Origin: Gonocerus acuteangulatus
Taxonomy: Eukaryota; Arthropoda; Insecta; Hemiptera; Coreidae
Assembly: GCA_946811695.1 (NCBI GenBank)
Contig: OX328123.1
Span: 119,272,015 to 119,336,014, forward strand
Length of the DNA stretch: 64,000 nt
Reading direction: 5' to 3'
The notes beneath the pieces were generated by a model, which was not told the origin of the DNA, did not search any database, and worked only from the letters and a program-made list of their open reading frames with translations. A program made the position numbers and the translations under genes. Positions 44,792 to 54,400 of this stretch are shown here, in pieces; the first letter of the stretch is position 1, and each line of letters starts with the position of its first letter.

Positions 44792-45228
44792 GGAATGTGC
44801 TTGGAAGAGTTTAATACAAATTTATTATCTGTAAATCGCGGAAAAAGGTGAAAATCAAAAATTATATGTAATATAGTTAATATATCAAAGACTTGAAGAT
44901 TTATACCTTTTAAGATGCTAGCAATATTGAAGTAATTATTTTTACTCACATTCATTAATAAATTTATGTAGGTAATTATTTCAAATATATTTTTATAAAC
45001 GTAAGACGTAGACTCTAATATGACTATTATATTAAGAGCATGTACAAATAAATTGTTATGAAAGAATTCTAAAGAAAAAATTATAGTAAGCATTTGGGAG
45101 TACATATTTAGCATTATTGTGTAAGGAAAAGGAAAAACACATTGAACTGATGTTGGAGATTGAAAAGGCATAACCATGTGTTTTTGTTTAATAAATAAAT
45201 AAACAATTATTATAATGGCGATGTTCAT
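44788..45228 (-). CDS. Hydrophobic frame between gag and pol
   Basis: A 146-codon frame whose ATG overlaps the gag stop (ATGA at 45225-45228) and whose TGA overlaps the pol ATG (ATGA at 44788-44791). The peptide is rich in I, F, L, Y and N with hydrophobic runs at about residues 3-13, 38-56, 60-72, 81-93 and 112-126, so it could span membranes several times. No known motif is seen. High A+T alone would give such a composition, so it may be an open spacer that lets ribosomes pass from gag to pol by termination-reinitiation. Copy C has nothing comparable: gag and pol there are only ~45 bp apart. Confidence 0.5.
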   Translation of the reverse strand: MNIAIIIIVYLFIKQKHMVMPFQSPTSVQCVFPFPYTIMLNMYSQMLTIIFSLEFFHNNLFVHALNIIVILESTSYVYKNIFEIITYINLLMNVSKNNYFNIASILKGINLQVFDILTILHIIFDFHLFPRFTDNKFVLNSSKHIP

Positions 45229-46483
45229 TTTTTTGTTGTTTTGTTTTTGTATTTATTACGAATTTTGGGATTCAAATCCCCGTCATCCACATGAGAAGAT
45301 GTTGGAGAGCCACATGACGAAGGAGTAGAATTCTGGGAAGGAGGTCTAGTCCTTTTATCTCCTATTTTCGGAAGGGGTAGTTGGCTTGATTGAGAAATAT
45401 TCTGTTTAGGGTCGGGAATTATTGATATTTCTAATGTGTTTGATAATTTTTGGTTAGAAGGAATTTTAGATTTATTTTTATTTTCAATTTTATCTTTAAC
45501 TAATTGGGGAGATTTATTACCTATTGATGATTCTAAATAATTAATTTTTTCAGCAAGAGTTTGTACTAGGCATGTCAGTTTTTCAAATTGTTCCAGGAGT
45601 ATATTTTTAGTTGGTAATGCTGAGGCGACCTCCGAGTAACTATGAGAGGTACTAGGATGAACCTGTAGTCTAGGCTGGAGGGATTTGTCTGCTTGGAAAT
45701 AAGACACTTTATGCTTTCTTCTATATTCCTCAATCTGTTTTTCTTTTTTATATATCGGACATGAGGAGAACCAGGCAGGATGGGGACCCGTACAATGGAG
45801 GCACTTCGCCTCACATTCTCCCTCGTGCTTTGCTAATCCACATCGACCGCACAGGGAAACTGGTTCTCTGCACTGACGTTTTCCATGCCGATATCCATAA
45901 CAATTAAAACAGATTAGAGGTCTATAATAAGGAATGACTCGTACACTTAAAAAATCTAAAACTATTTTTTCAGGTAGATCAGACCGATTAAAAGTAACAA
46001 TGACAGACGGAGTTGGAATTTTTGATCCATTTATCGTCTTAAATATTCTCTTTACCTCAACTACGTTCTGTTTGGCTAATTCTTCCTTAAGCTCATCCTC
46101 TGAACAATGAAGGAATTCATCGCAAGTGATGACTCCTTTGGAAAAATTTAGCGATCTGTGTAAGGAGAATTGAATTTCATGATTTTCATAAGATTTAATT
46201 TTTCCAAGATAATAAAATCTTTTTCGTTGGAAATTTCCAAAAGTATTATTCCTGTTTTCAAAAATTTAACATTTATATGAGGACCAAAACTTTTTATAAA
46301 TCTGCAAATTTTAAAAGGGCTGAAATCTCGAAAGGTTTTATTTTCTCTATTGGGAGCTAAGCTCATAACAATAAATTTTTTTGTCCACCGACCGGGTGGT
46401 AACTCAAATTTAAAGCTATTTATTGAAGAAACCCCGGGATCCGGGGGTTTAGGTTCTATAATTATATTATTTTCCATATCCAT
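45225..46483 (-). pseudogene. LINE gag (ORF1) with one frameshift
   Basis: The start at 46483 (a second in-frame ATG follows two codons later) opens a frame to 46148: a proline-rich N-terminus, then an RRM-like part (KKFIVMSLAP ... ILLEISNEKDF). A one-base loss near 46170 moves reading to the frame that continues RSLNFSKGVITCDE ... FNRSDLPEKIV and runs without stop to 45225. Three zinc knuckles follow: CFNCYGYRHGKRQC, CGRCGLAKHEGEC and CLHCTGPHPAWFSSC. A Ser/Pro/Lys-rich tail ends in KYKNKTTKK. Gag would coat the element RNA. Its stop overlaps the next frame's ATG. Confidence 0.85.
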
Positions 46484-46875
46484 GGAGTAAGATGAACTTT
46501 ATATTAACAGCACTAAAATAAATTAAATATAAATACAAAGAAAAATGATGAAAATAAAAAATAAAGTGAATTGTTTATAATGTAAAGTCTACTCCCTGAG
46601 TGAAGAAGCTGAAGAAACAATTGAAGGCAGCCTCCTGTCCCAACAATGGAGCCGGCTCCTCCTCTAGCTTCAGGTTAGCAAACTTTAATATCAGATATCT
46701 TCCCTCATAGGCTATTACTAGGTGAAAAACTACATAAACTTGATCTAAACACTTAAATGAAACTATTCTTAATAAATATTACAAGAGATTTAAAGAAAAA
46801 ACCACTTAAAATTGAAAAAAAGAAGCACTAAAAATTAGCAAGCGTCACTAGCAACCAGGGCAAAACAGCTGACTG
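46484..46875 (-). promoter_or_regulatory. LINE copy B 5' UTR
   Basis: About 390 bp between the TSD and gag, starting CAGTCAGCTGTTTTGCCCTG on the - strand. LINEs of this group usually carry an internal pol II promoter here; no specific motif is claimed. Confidence 0.45.
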
Positions 46876-47181
46876 AAGGAAAGTTTTAAAAACATAGTTT
46901 GTTGTTTCAAATACACTTTCACATATTTTTGTTCACTTTTTTTTTTCCTTTCTATTAAACCTTCTGTTTCAAATTTTATGGTTCATGCGCTCTTCTATAA
47001 TGATAGTCCTTCTATCATAGGAAATAGGGGCCTCTAAGAATAAAAACAAATTTAAGATATTTTTCTTGCAGTTATGGACAACAATGAATTACAGGTATTT
47101 GGGAATTTCAATAACGACATTGACTTGGCGAGCAACAATATTTTTACCAGAATTGCAACCGTATTTAAACAATTAGTCCAA

Positions 47182-48239
47182 GAGCTGGTAACACACTTTT
47201 CAAGTGTTTTATGTGCCTTGAAATTGTGGTATAGTGGGTCTCTAGTGTAGATAAAAAGTTAAGTATGTGGTTGCTGGACATACCTTGAAACACCAGGTAC
47301 TGCGCATGGTATTCAGTAACAAACTATGGGCCAAAAATAGTGTTTTATTCAGAAGCCATACAGTCCAGGCAACGAATGCTTGAAAAGAGCTATAGGTGGA
47401 AATTTTTGGAACACAATTTTTGACTTCGTAACTTTGTTTGGGCTGGATAGGAGGTGAACATATCAAAAGGGAATAGAACTTGTAGGAAATTTAATCAGCT
47501 TTCATTTGTTATAGAACAGTCATCTCGCTAGGACGCAGGGTTTCCGAGATATAAGTGAAAACCCGAAAAATGGGGCCTTCTAAACCCCCCTCCCCCTGGT
47601 TTAAAGGCTAGGGGCGAGGACTTTTGATCTGTTCACCTCCTATCCAGCCCAAACAAAGTTACGAAGTCAAAAATTTCCATCTATAACTGTTCGTTGACTG
47701 GACTGATAAGTCTTTAATGTAAAATTAAGGCCATTCTATAATGAATAATATATAAGGCAGACACTTTTAAGTGGGATACATATAAAAAAAAAAACCGAAG
47801 TGGGTTTTTTGTAATATTAAATGAAGTCTCTTCTTCACACTGCTATTTAAACACCATAATTGAAAATAATTACAAAAGGGCAGACACTTTTTGTGAGGTT
47901 TAGTAATCAGCAAACATGAAAATAAATTCAGCCGATGATAGACTACAATACACTGCGTGTAACCGTAAGAGTGAGTGAGAGCACCAATCATCTGGACAGG
48001 ACAGTTGTGGCTGTTCGAGAAATAAAGCAACTTGCCTTAATTGTACATTAAAGATTGTTTGCTTCTGAATAATATACCATTTTAGTGACATATTTTTTTA
48101 ACACCTTTCCCCTATGTGCATTACCTGCTGTTCCAAGGTATGTCCAGGATACACATATATGCCTTACCTATCCACGACATGCAATACACCAAAATTCCAA
48201 GGTGCATAAAACACTTTATGAAATGTGCGTTACCAGCTC
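47182..48239. mobile_element. Fold-back element with ~135-bp inverted termini
   Basis: 47182-47315 and 48105-48239 are inverted copies starting GAGCTGGTAAC and sharing AGTGTTTTATG and CTGGACATACCTTG. The interior has no recognised gene and contains a second inverted-repeat element (47365-47725). It is likely a non-autonomous DNA element; class unknown. Confidence 0.7.
47365..47725. mobile_element. Nested inverted-repeat element
   Basis: A ~65-bp strong stem (47400-47470 with 47625-47690, sharing TTTTTGACTTCGTAAC and GGGCTGGATAGGAGGTGAAC) and weaker outer pairing (CAGTCCAG and CAACGAA). The loop of ~150 bp is non-coding. It sits inside the larger fold-back element. Confidence 0.7.
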
Positions 48240-48819
48240 TCCGATTAAATGGTGACAGTCAGAGGATATAACTATCTCAGACAAAAGAAAGCATATGTCA
48301 GAATATAATGATTAAATTATTATGGATATTAAATTAATAAAAAATTGCATGGAAAATTTAATTACTTATTTATTTATTAGAACACCACAATTCACGTGAC
48401 TTCCTCTTCTTATAAAAATAATATTTTAATACATTAATTTATCTGCAAAAAAATAGCATGCAAAAGAAATATTATAAGAAGAATAACTTTAAAAAAAAAA
48501 TTAAAGTGAGGCTGCCCAAATTAATAGGGTTGCTAAACCATACAGCTCTTATAATAATAAAATAATGTTTCAAAATTTGGTGAAAATTAATTCATTTATA
48601 TACATTCATTTGTATGATTATAAACATTTATGTAATTTATTGTGTACATCTATCTATATGCGAATAAAAAAATAAGTTAAATATAACAACATTTAATATA
48701 ATATTTTAATAATATTTGCATATGTATGTGAGAGAATTAATTTCAAGTTCATAAATTTAAGTCCTTTACAAAATGACATTGTTCACAAAGGAGTTTTTAA
48801 TGTTTAAAAAAATCTTTAT
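48240..48819. other. No gene seen
   Basis: Very A+T-rich; nothing recognised. Confidence 0.5.
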
Positions 48820-50095
48820 GTTTAAAACAAAAAGTTCTATCTTTTTGGAAAGTCTTGGAACTTTAAACTTAAAGCTACATATTCTGCATATGTAGACTCT
48901 TCAGTAACATCTTTTTTCTTTCTCGATTTCCAGTATAATACATTACCAAATAACCTAATAAGAAAACCAGTGGTGGATTTTCCTTCTAAATGATCATTTA
49001 AGAATATAGTCTCTACATCCATCTGTTCAACATTTAGACCCATTTGATATCTTTAACTTTCTTATTTTAACAAAATCTCAAGCATTATTTTGTTTCAAAC
49101 TATCTTTTTCTCTATCCCAAAAATCACAATCGCTTGAACTTTATCAGATTCACCCTCAGCCAATCCAATACAGCTTATGTTGTCTTGGATAACATCAACA
49201 TGCCTAGCGACAATGATTTTATTATTCAAAAGTACTTTATATCCCACTTCACTATAACCGATTAAAATGCACATATTCACCTTTTTATCCCATTTAGAAG
49301 TTATTATTTGTTCTGGTTTCCTAACAAACTTTTTACTACCATATCAATTAAAGTTAGAAACATCTGGTTTCTTTCCAAAACAGATTTCATAGGGTATTTT
49401 ATTGCCAATGGTGTTAGAGAGAGATTTTTCAAATAAGTTGCTGCACAGACCATTTCTGGCCAACATTTTTTTCTACAATAGCTTCTGCCAGTAAACAATG
49501 AGATATATTCATAATTGTTCTAGTAAATCACACCATTTAATTCATGAACATATGAGGGATAGGGATTAATTATGATACCCTTTTTTTTTTTGGTAGTCGT
49601 AATTCTTACTATTTAAATATTCCTTACCAATGTCACATCTCATAATACCAATTCTCTTATTTCCTATGTTTTCAACCTCATTTACTTATTGAACAAAGGA
49701 ATGAAAAACTTCTGTTTTAGGTTTAATAGTTTAAATACTAGCAATCTTACTGTTTATTTATTTATACATCAGTGAGACCGCGACAAAGGGAATTCATCAC
49801 TAAACACTTAAATAACAATAAACAATACTGAACAATTATGAAGAATTTAACATGAGGGCAATCTTACTATAATCATCTATAAATGAAACAAAATATTTTT
49901 CACCTTTGAGATTCATAGTTAAAAAAAGGTCCACATCAGTGTAAACAATTAAAAAATACTTTTAGCCTTGTTCTTATGTTTTCCAAAGGGACACGGTCCA
50001 TTTTACAATACAAGTTTTATAAATTTATAACATGTCCAGATAAACTGATTCTTTGCTGCCTTAAATGCACTTGAAGTTCAAATACTATAACCGAA
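48820..50095 (-). pseudogene. Copia retrotransposon pol relic
   Basis: In - strand order: a pre-integrase remnant with GHV and CKMDRVPLE (49995-50080), integrase core LKGEKYFVSFIDDYSK (49870-49920), HELNGV near 49550, a KKCWPEMVCAATYLKNLS block (49304-49498), and CILIGYSEVGYKVL with KIIVARHV (49095-49280), all typical of Copia integrase. Then, in one frame (48837-49043), the RT start GLNVEQMDVETIFLND is joined directly to the RNase H segment KSTTGFLIRLFGNVLYW and STYAEYVALS. The whole RT core is deleted. Many frameshifts; no LTRs seen. Confidence 0.8.
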
Positions 50096-50504
50096 TACTA
50101 TAACCGACATTGCAACCTTCCTTTACTAAAGAGATAAAAAAACTATCTCTCAACAAAAGTATTGAAATTATTAAAGCTCTTAATAAAAACATGAACACTT
50201 AATTATATTATATTAGTCCAAATTATGATTAGATAAACACAGAACATTTTTATGATATACTTATTTATACGATATTAGTCTATATTCTGGTTAGAGCAGT
50301 GTTGCCCTAGGCAATCAAATCAAAATTGATTTGATATGAAGAAAACTGATCTGATATTAAGAAAATTAATCTTAAAAAATATGATATTTTATTATATGAT
50401 ATCTTATATGATATTTGTCCAAACTCTGAGAATATAAACCTTAACTTAGATAAACAAACAAAGGTTTTGTAGTGCACTTCTTCTTAGAAGGAGGGGCAAC
50501 ACTG
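50096..50504. repeat. Body of a microsatellite-associated repeat
   Basis: Contains repeated ATATTAGTCCAAATTAT/ATATTTGTCCAAACTCT-like lines (50208, 50270, 50395) related to 39645. No gene. Confidence 0.45.
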
Positions 50505-50738
50505 GAAAGAAAATGCGGATTTCTGACTATAAACTCTTCTGTATATGACAGTTTCGAACGCGTTACTTCCAAACTATGAATCCTAGAAGATTTTGAGCTA
50601 GCCTACGAGATTTCCCATATCAAGACGTACATATGTGCGAAGTTTGGTCCAAATCGGTCAAACGGTGTAGATTTGTATAAAGAACAAACAGACATACAGA
50701 CAAACAGACAGACACGAGATTTATATATATATATATAG
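50505..50738 (-). repeat. Microsatellite-associated repeat
   Basis: - strand order: (TA)n (50722-50737), TCTGTCTGTTTGTCTG runs, TTGTTCTTTATACAAATC, the GTTTGACCGATTTGGACCAA module, then a body matching 38720-38870 and 13380-13470. Confidence 0.7.
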
Positions 50739-51229
50739 ATTTCCGACATATTTGCTACAGAAGATGATTTAGATATTAGCATTAAAGAATCCTAAATAAT
50801 AATATTCAAAGACTTGGTAAATTTTTGTGTAAAAACTCAAAGATTGTATGCATCAGAAAACATATTAAATGAAAAAATATAAGCAAAAACCCGATTTTTT
50901 TTTAGAAAAATCATATATTTAAAGGGCTGTAACTTTGCTCCACACATGGGAGTTCGTTGAGGTCTCGAAAAATTAATATTTTCAAGCACTGAAAGGCATT
51001 ACAAAGGAAACGGTCGTTTATTTTCGTTAACCACTTGAATAAAACTATTTTAGTGTAAAATATCCTAAATTATGAGTTTTTGAGGATGGGCCTTAAACAA
51101 AAAGTGCAGAGTTTTTTTCTGGCCCGAGACTCTGATTCAGCGACCCCAAAACATATAGTAAAGATGGTCTGCTCTCTTGGTCTGAGCCTTTTTTATTTGT
51201 GTGTATGTGGCTGTGTAATTAATATTTAC
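50739..51229. other. No gene seen
   Basis: Nothing recognised. A segment near 50930-51010 (GGGCTGTAACTTTGCTCC and following) has the style of sequence found just inside DNA-transposon ends, but no terminus was found. Confidence 0.4.
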
Positions 51230-51604
51230 ATATCGTCGATACAAAAGCAAACTAACAAATATGAAATAAAGTCCGTCACGCAGGAGCTGCATAACTAAGC
51301 ACTTTCCTCAGAATTTGGGTAGTGTAGACTGCTTTCCAGAACAATTTGCTTAAAATATCCTACATAAATAAAACAAAAACATGAATAGTTCTCTTTTAAA
51401 TTTGTAATGAGTAACTGATCAATTATTAATTTGCTTCCAGAGTTATGTTTACACATGGTACCTACTACACTACGTAATAAATTCAGAAAACCTCATATTA
51501 TCGTATTTCGATCTAACGCAGGAACAGGATACAGTCCCTCTAGTGGTAGAAAGAGCTCCTTGCGGCGGCTTTGTGACCCTACGGCTGGCGGGCTTTTCTA
51601 TTGA

Positions 51605-52200
51605 AATATATTACAAAGTAAACCCCCGCTTTCCGATTGACCGATTCAGCTCATTTTTACAACACTTTTTTCCCATGAGTTACCCACGATGTATAACGCG
51701 TTTCGTTACAATACAGCAGAAATTACGACCGGTATGAGTATATTAGGAATTTCGGTCCGGAGTAAACCCCCCCTTCTAATAAACCGATTTAGTTTATTTT
51801 TACAACACATATTTACCTGTAAAGTACCACTACGAATACCGAGTTTCGTCGAAATATACCATAAATCACGGCTGGTAGTGGCGAATTGGTATTGTGGGTC
51901 CGGAGTAAACCCCCCCTCCTAATGAACCGATTTAGTTTATTTTTACAACACATATTTACCTGTGGATTACCACTACGAATACCGAGTTTCGTCCAAATAT
52001 AACTAAAATCACGGCTGGTAGTGGCGAATTGGTATTGTGGGTCAGAATTAAACCCCTCCTTCTAATGAACCGATTTAGTTCATTTTTATATCTCACTTTT
52101 CTCTCTATATTACCACAACCAATACCAAGTTTCGTTGAAATATAACAAATATTACGGCTGACATGGTCAAATTAGTGTTTTGGGTTCGGGGTAAACCCCC
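51605..52200. repeat. ~143-bp tandem array, about four units
   Basis: GTAAACCCCC-type landmarks recur at about 51613, 51758, 51901, 52043 and 52188, a spacing of 142-146 bp. Between them the units share AACCGATTTAGTT, CGAATACCGAGTTTCGT and ATCACGGCTGGTAGTGGCGA. The middle two units are the most alike, the outer ones more diverged. Confidence 0.85.
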
Positions 52201-52322
52201 CCTTTCGGTGGACCGACTTTGGTGGTTAACGAACTCGTTCAATCGTTTGCTAATTGAATGCTATATACCAAGTTTCGTGACGAAAAAACAAAAACTCTGG
52301 CCGCTATCGTGTTAACAGACAC

Positions 52323-52384
<62 letters not shown>

Positions 52385-52420
52385 TTTAACGGGGGTCATT
52401 TTCGGTGTCTACTAGGTAGG
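52180..52420 (-). repeat. (TA)n-centred dispersed repeat, copy 2
   Basis: The (TA)n (52325-52380) has arms matching 915-1145 in reverse orientation (GACACCGAAAATGACC and GTTCGTTAACCACCAAAG). It lies directly beside the 143-bp array. Confidence 0.7.
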
Positions 52421-52726
52421 ATCGATAAAGATTTGAAGAAATTTTTCAAAAATTCCGTCATGAGTCCAACCTCAATAGCTACTTTCCTTCGGAGGAAAGT
52501 GCTAAAAATGCATCTTTCATTGTCCATCTCTAATAATTTTTGCTGGACTTATTTACGGCAAATTCTTCAATCTGACTTCACTCTATTAAAGGGAAAGTAT
52601 TTCACTATCAAAAGGTCAAATCTGCCGAATATTTGACAGTCCAAAAAAAAATTATGAATGAATACTTTTCCACTCTGAAAAGTGGTGATTTTCATATTCG
52701 TTAGTTTGCTTTTGTATCGACGATAT

Positions 52727-53460
52727 ATTAAATAAATTATAATTAAAATTTTGAAAGTTTAAAACATATTTACAAGTGTACGCATTATTTCACTTCACAG
52801 CAGGTCCTTCATGTTTTATCTTATATGTATGTGTTTGTGTAAATATTTGTTTCTCTAAGGTGTATGAGAATTGTGTTAATGTGAGGACTGCTATCTGTCA
52901 AAAGTTCATTCATATTATCCGGTAGGATGATATTAATATAAATAGTATTAATATAACAACCTATTATCTTATGTATAACATTTGTTATTTTTAAATCATG
53001 CATTGTAAATATTACGATTTTCTTTAGTATTGCTTGATTGATATTTCTTTAAATAAATGACTTCAAACAATTAAACAAAAAGTAGAGAACAAAGTAGAAT
53101 TACCACAAGAAGCAACCAGAGAGAAGAATTGTATTACTAGACTATGTATTGATATTTTTCTAATTACTAGGTTATTCAAAATTAATTAATCTAGAAATTA
53201 GAATAATTAAATAATGAAGAGAAACCAATTTTCGTAGTGTGTAACGAAATAATGTACAGACACCTGAGGACTTAATGTTAACTTTAATAGGATACAATAC
53301 TTATGCGTATTACAAATTATTCTAAAATATTTACTTATTTAATGTCAAATGGTAAATAAAAAAAATGGGCGATTTATGCAAAACGGCTTAGAATCGGACC
53401 TTCTTGGTGCAGAAACATTTTCTGTTGGAGATGTGGCGCGCAAATCGTTACTAACATTGC
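52727..53460. other. No gene seen
   Basis: A+T-rich; nothing recognised. Confidence 0.5.
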
Positions 53461-53482
53461 TTACACACACACACACACACAC

Positions 53483-53535
<53 letters not shown>

Positions 53536-53762
53536 TGGACATTAATTTGGTTAGACAGTAGAGGCACTGCATCAAACTAACAGCCAGCCAAATCAATGCC
53601 AAGAAATCTTGGCGCGTCCTTGTTATGATTCAACTGGTATCTCTAAATGGCATAAAGGTAAGCGGAGCAGCAGACAGGAGCATTCTTTGAAAGTTGAAAA
53701 ATTATAGTTGCGGTGGAGACCTGGTGTTTTACATATTTTCTAGTTTTTCTATTTGATGCAAT
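53461..53762. repeat. (CA)n(TA)n and PLE terminal-repeat fragments
   Basis: A compound microsatellite (CA 53463-53482, TA 53484-53530) is followed by a piece matching 23417-23459 (CTGGACATTAATTTGG, then CTGCATCAA). About 140 bp later comes GGTGGAGACCTGGTGTT with TTTCTATTTGATGCAA, matching the PLE right arm at 24061-24099. It is a terminal-repeat-only remnant of the PLE at 23409-26036 or a relative. Confidence 0.65.
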
Positions 53763-54239
53763 ACCAACGTCACCCAGCCATATCTATAAAAAAAAATCTT
53801 CACAGTAATAAAAAAAGATCAACATTTTTCACAGTTTTCATGGACTTAGCCCCATATTCAGTTAAGCAAAGATCCTTATTCAGCCTATCTTCTAGGCTTA
53901 ATAGTCTTAGAAGTCTAGTTGCAACGCTTAGCAATACTCCGAAAGCGTATATATGTGATAGCATCGGTTAAAATATAATCCCCCCCCCAAAAAAAACTAA
54001 CGTTGAAAAAAAAGAGGCCTAAGTCTTTAAATGCCAGATATTTTATAATAAATTCTATCATTATAGTGGCCATCAACGAAAACTGGACAAGTTGGTATTG
54101 AACAAATACGTGAGAGAGTATTATTAGGTTCTTGACAAGGTATTAATAACCTATAACTTGGCACAATACTATGATAGGCGAACTGTTTTTCTTTTGGGAG
54201 GAGGGGGGTTATCAATACTTTTTGTAAGGGAATCAAACG
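53763..54239. other. No gene seen
   Basis: Nothing recognised. Confidence 0.45.
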
Positions 54240-54400
54240 GCGTGGATTTGTATAAGGGGAAAACATACAGCTAATAGAAGATTTCGACCTAGACGATGAC
54301 TCTCCCCGTATCAAGACCTACCTGTGTGCTAAGTTTGGTCAAAATCGGTCAAACGGTGGGGATTTGTATAAGGAACAAACAGCCAAACAGACAAGTAGAC
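54240..54400 (-). repeat. Microsatellite-associated repeat, tandem partial
   Basis: The GTTTGACCGATTTTGACCAA module and the TTGTTCCTTATACAAATC module occur at 54300-54375. A second, shorter copy of the CGTTTGATT part lies at 54231-54250, so two partial copies are joined. The (TA)n head is missing. Confidence 0.6.

Larger units (their letters stand above)
40175..46887 (-). mobile_element. Near-intact I/Nimb-type LINE (copy B), ~6.7 kb
   Basis: The direct repeat AAGGAAAGTTTT lies at 40175-40186 and 46876-46887; the last four T merge with the element's poly(A) on the left, so the certain TSD is 8 bp. Inside, on the - strand: a ~390-bp 5' UTR, gag (46483-45225), a hydrophobic frame (45228-44788), pol (44791-41111), and a ~920-bp 3' UTR ending in a GGGTGC/GCACCC hairpin (40214-40247) and poly(A). 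Pol has no stops and all catalytic residues; the only lesion noticed is one frameshift in gag. Confidence 0.85.
51230..52726. mobile_element. Inverted-repeat-bounded block with tandem array
   Basis: A 37-bp inverted repeat with one mismatch (51230-51266 and 52690-52726; ATATCGTCGATACAAAAGC ...) encloses about 1.4 kb. Inside are a ~143-bp tandem array (51605-52200), a (TA)n-centred repeat copy (52180-52420) and a short unique stretch. No transposase frame is present. It may be a non-autonomous terminal-inverted-repeat element carrying satellite-like DNA. Confidence 0.6.

Noticed and set aside
45575..45814. 79-codon frame MRRSASIVRVP overlapping gag
   Set aside because: It is the wrong phase over the gag zinc-knuckle region, whose correct frame is open and carries the CCHC motifs.
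51605..52200. CRISPR-like array
   Set aside because: Units are ~143 bp head-to-tail without distinct short repeats and unique spacers; arthropod context. It is a satellite-type tandem repeat.
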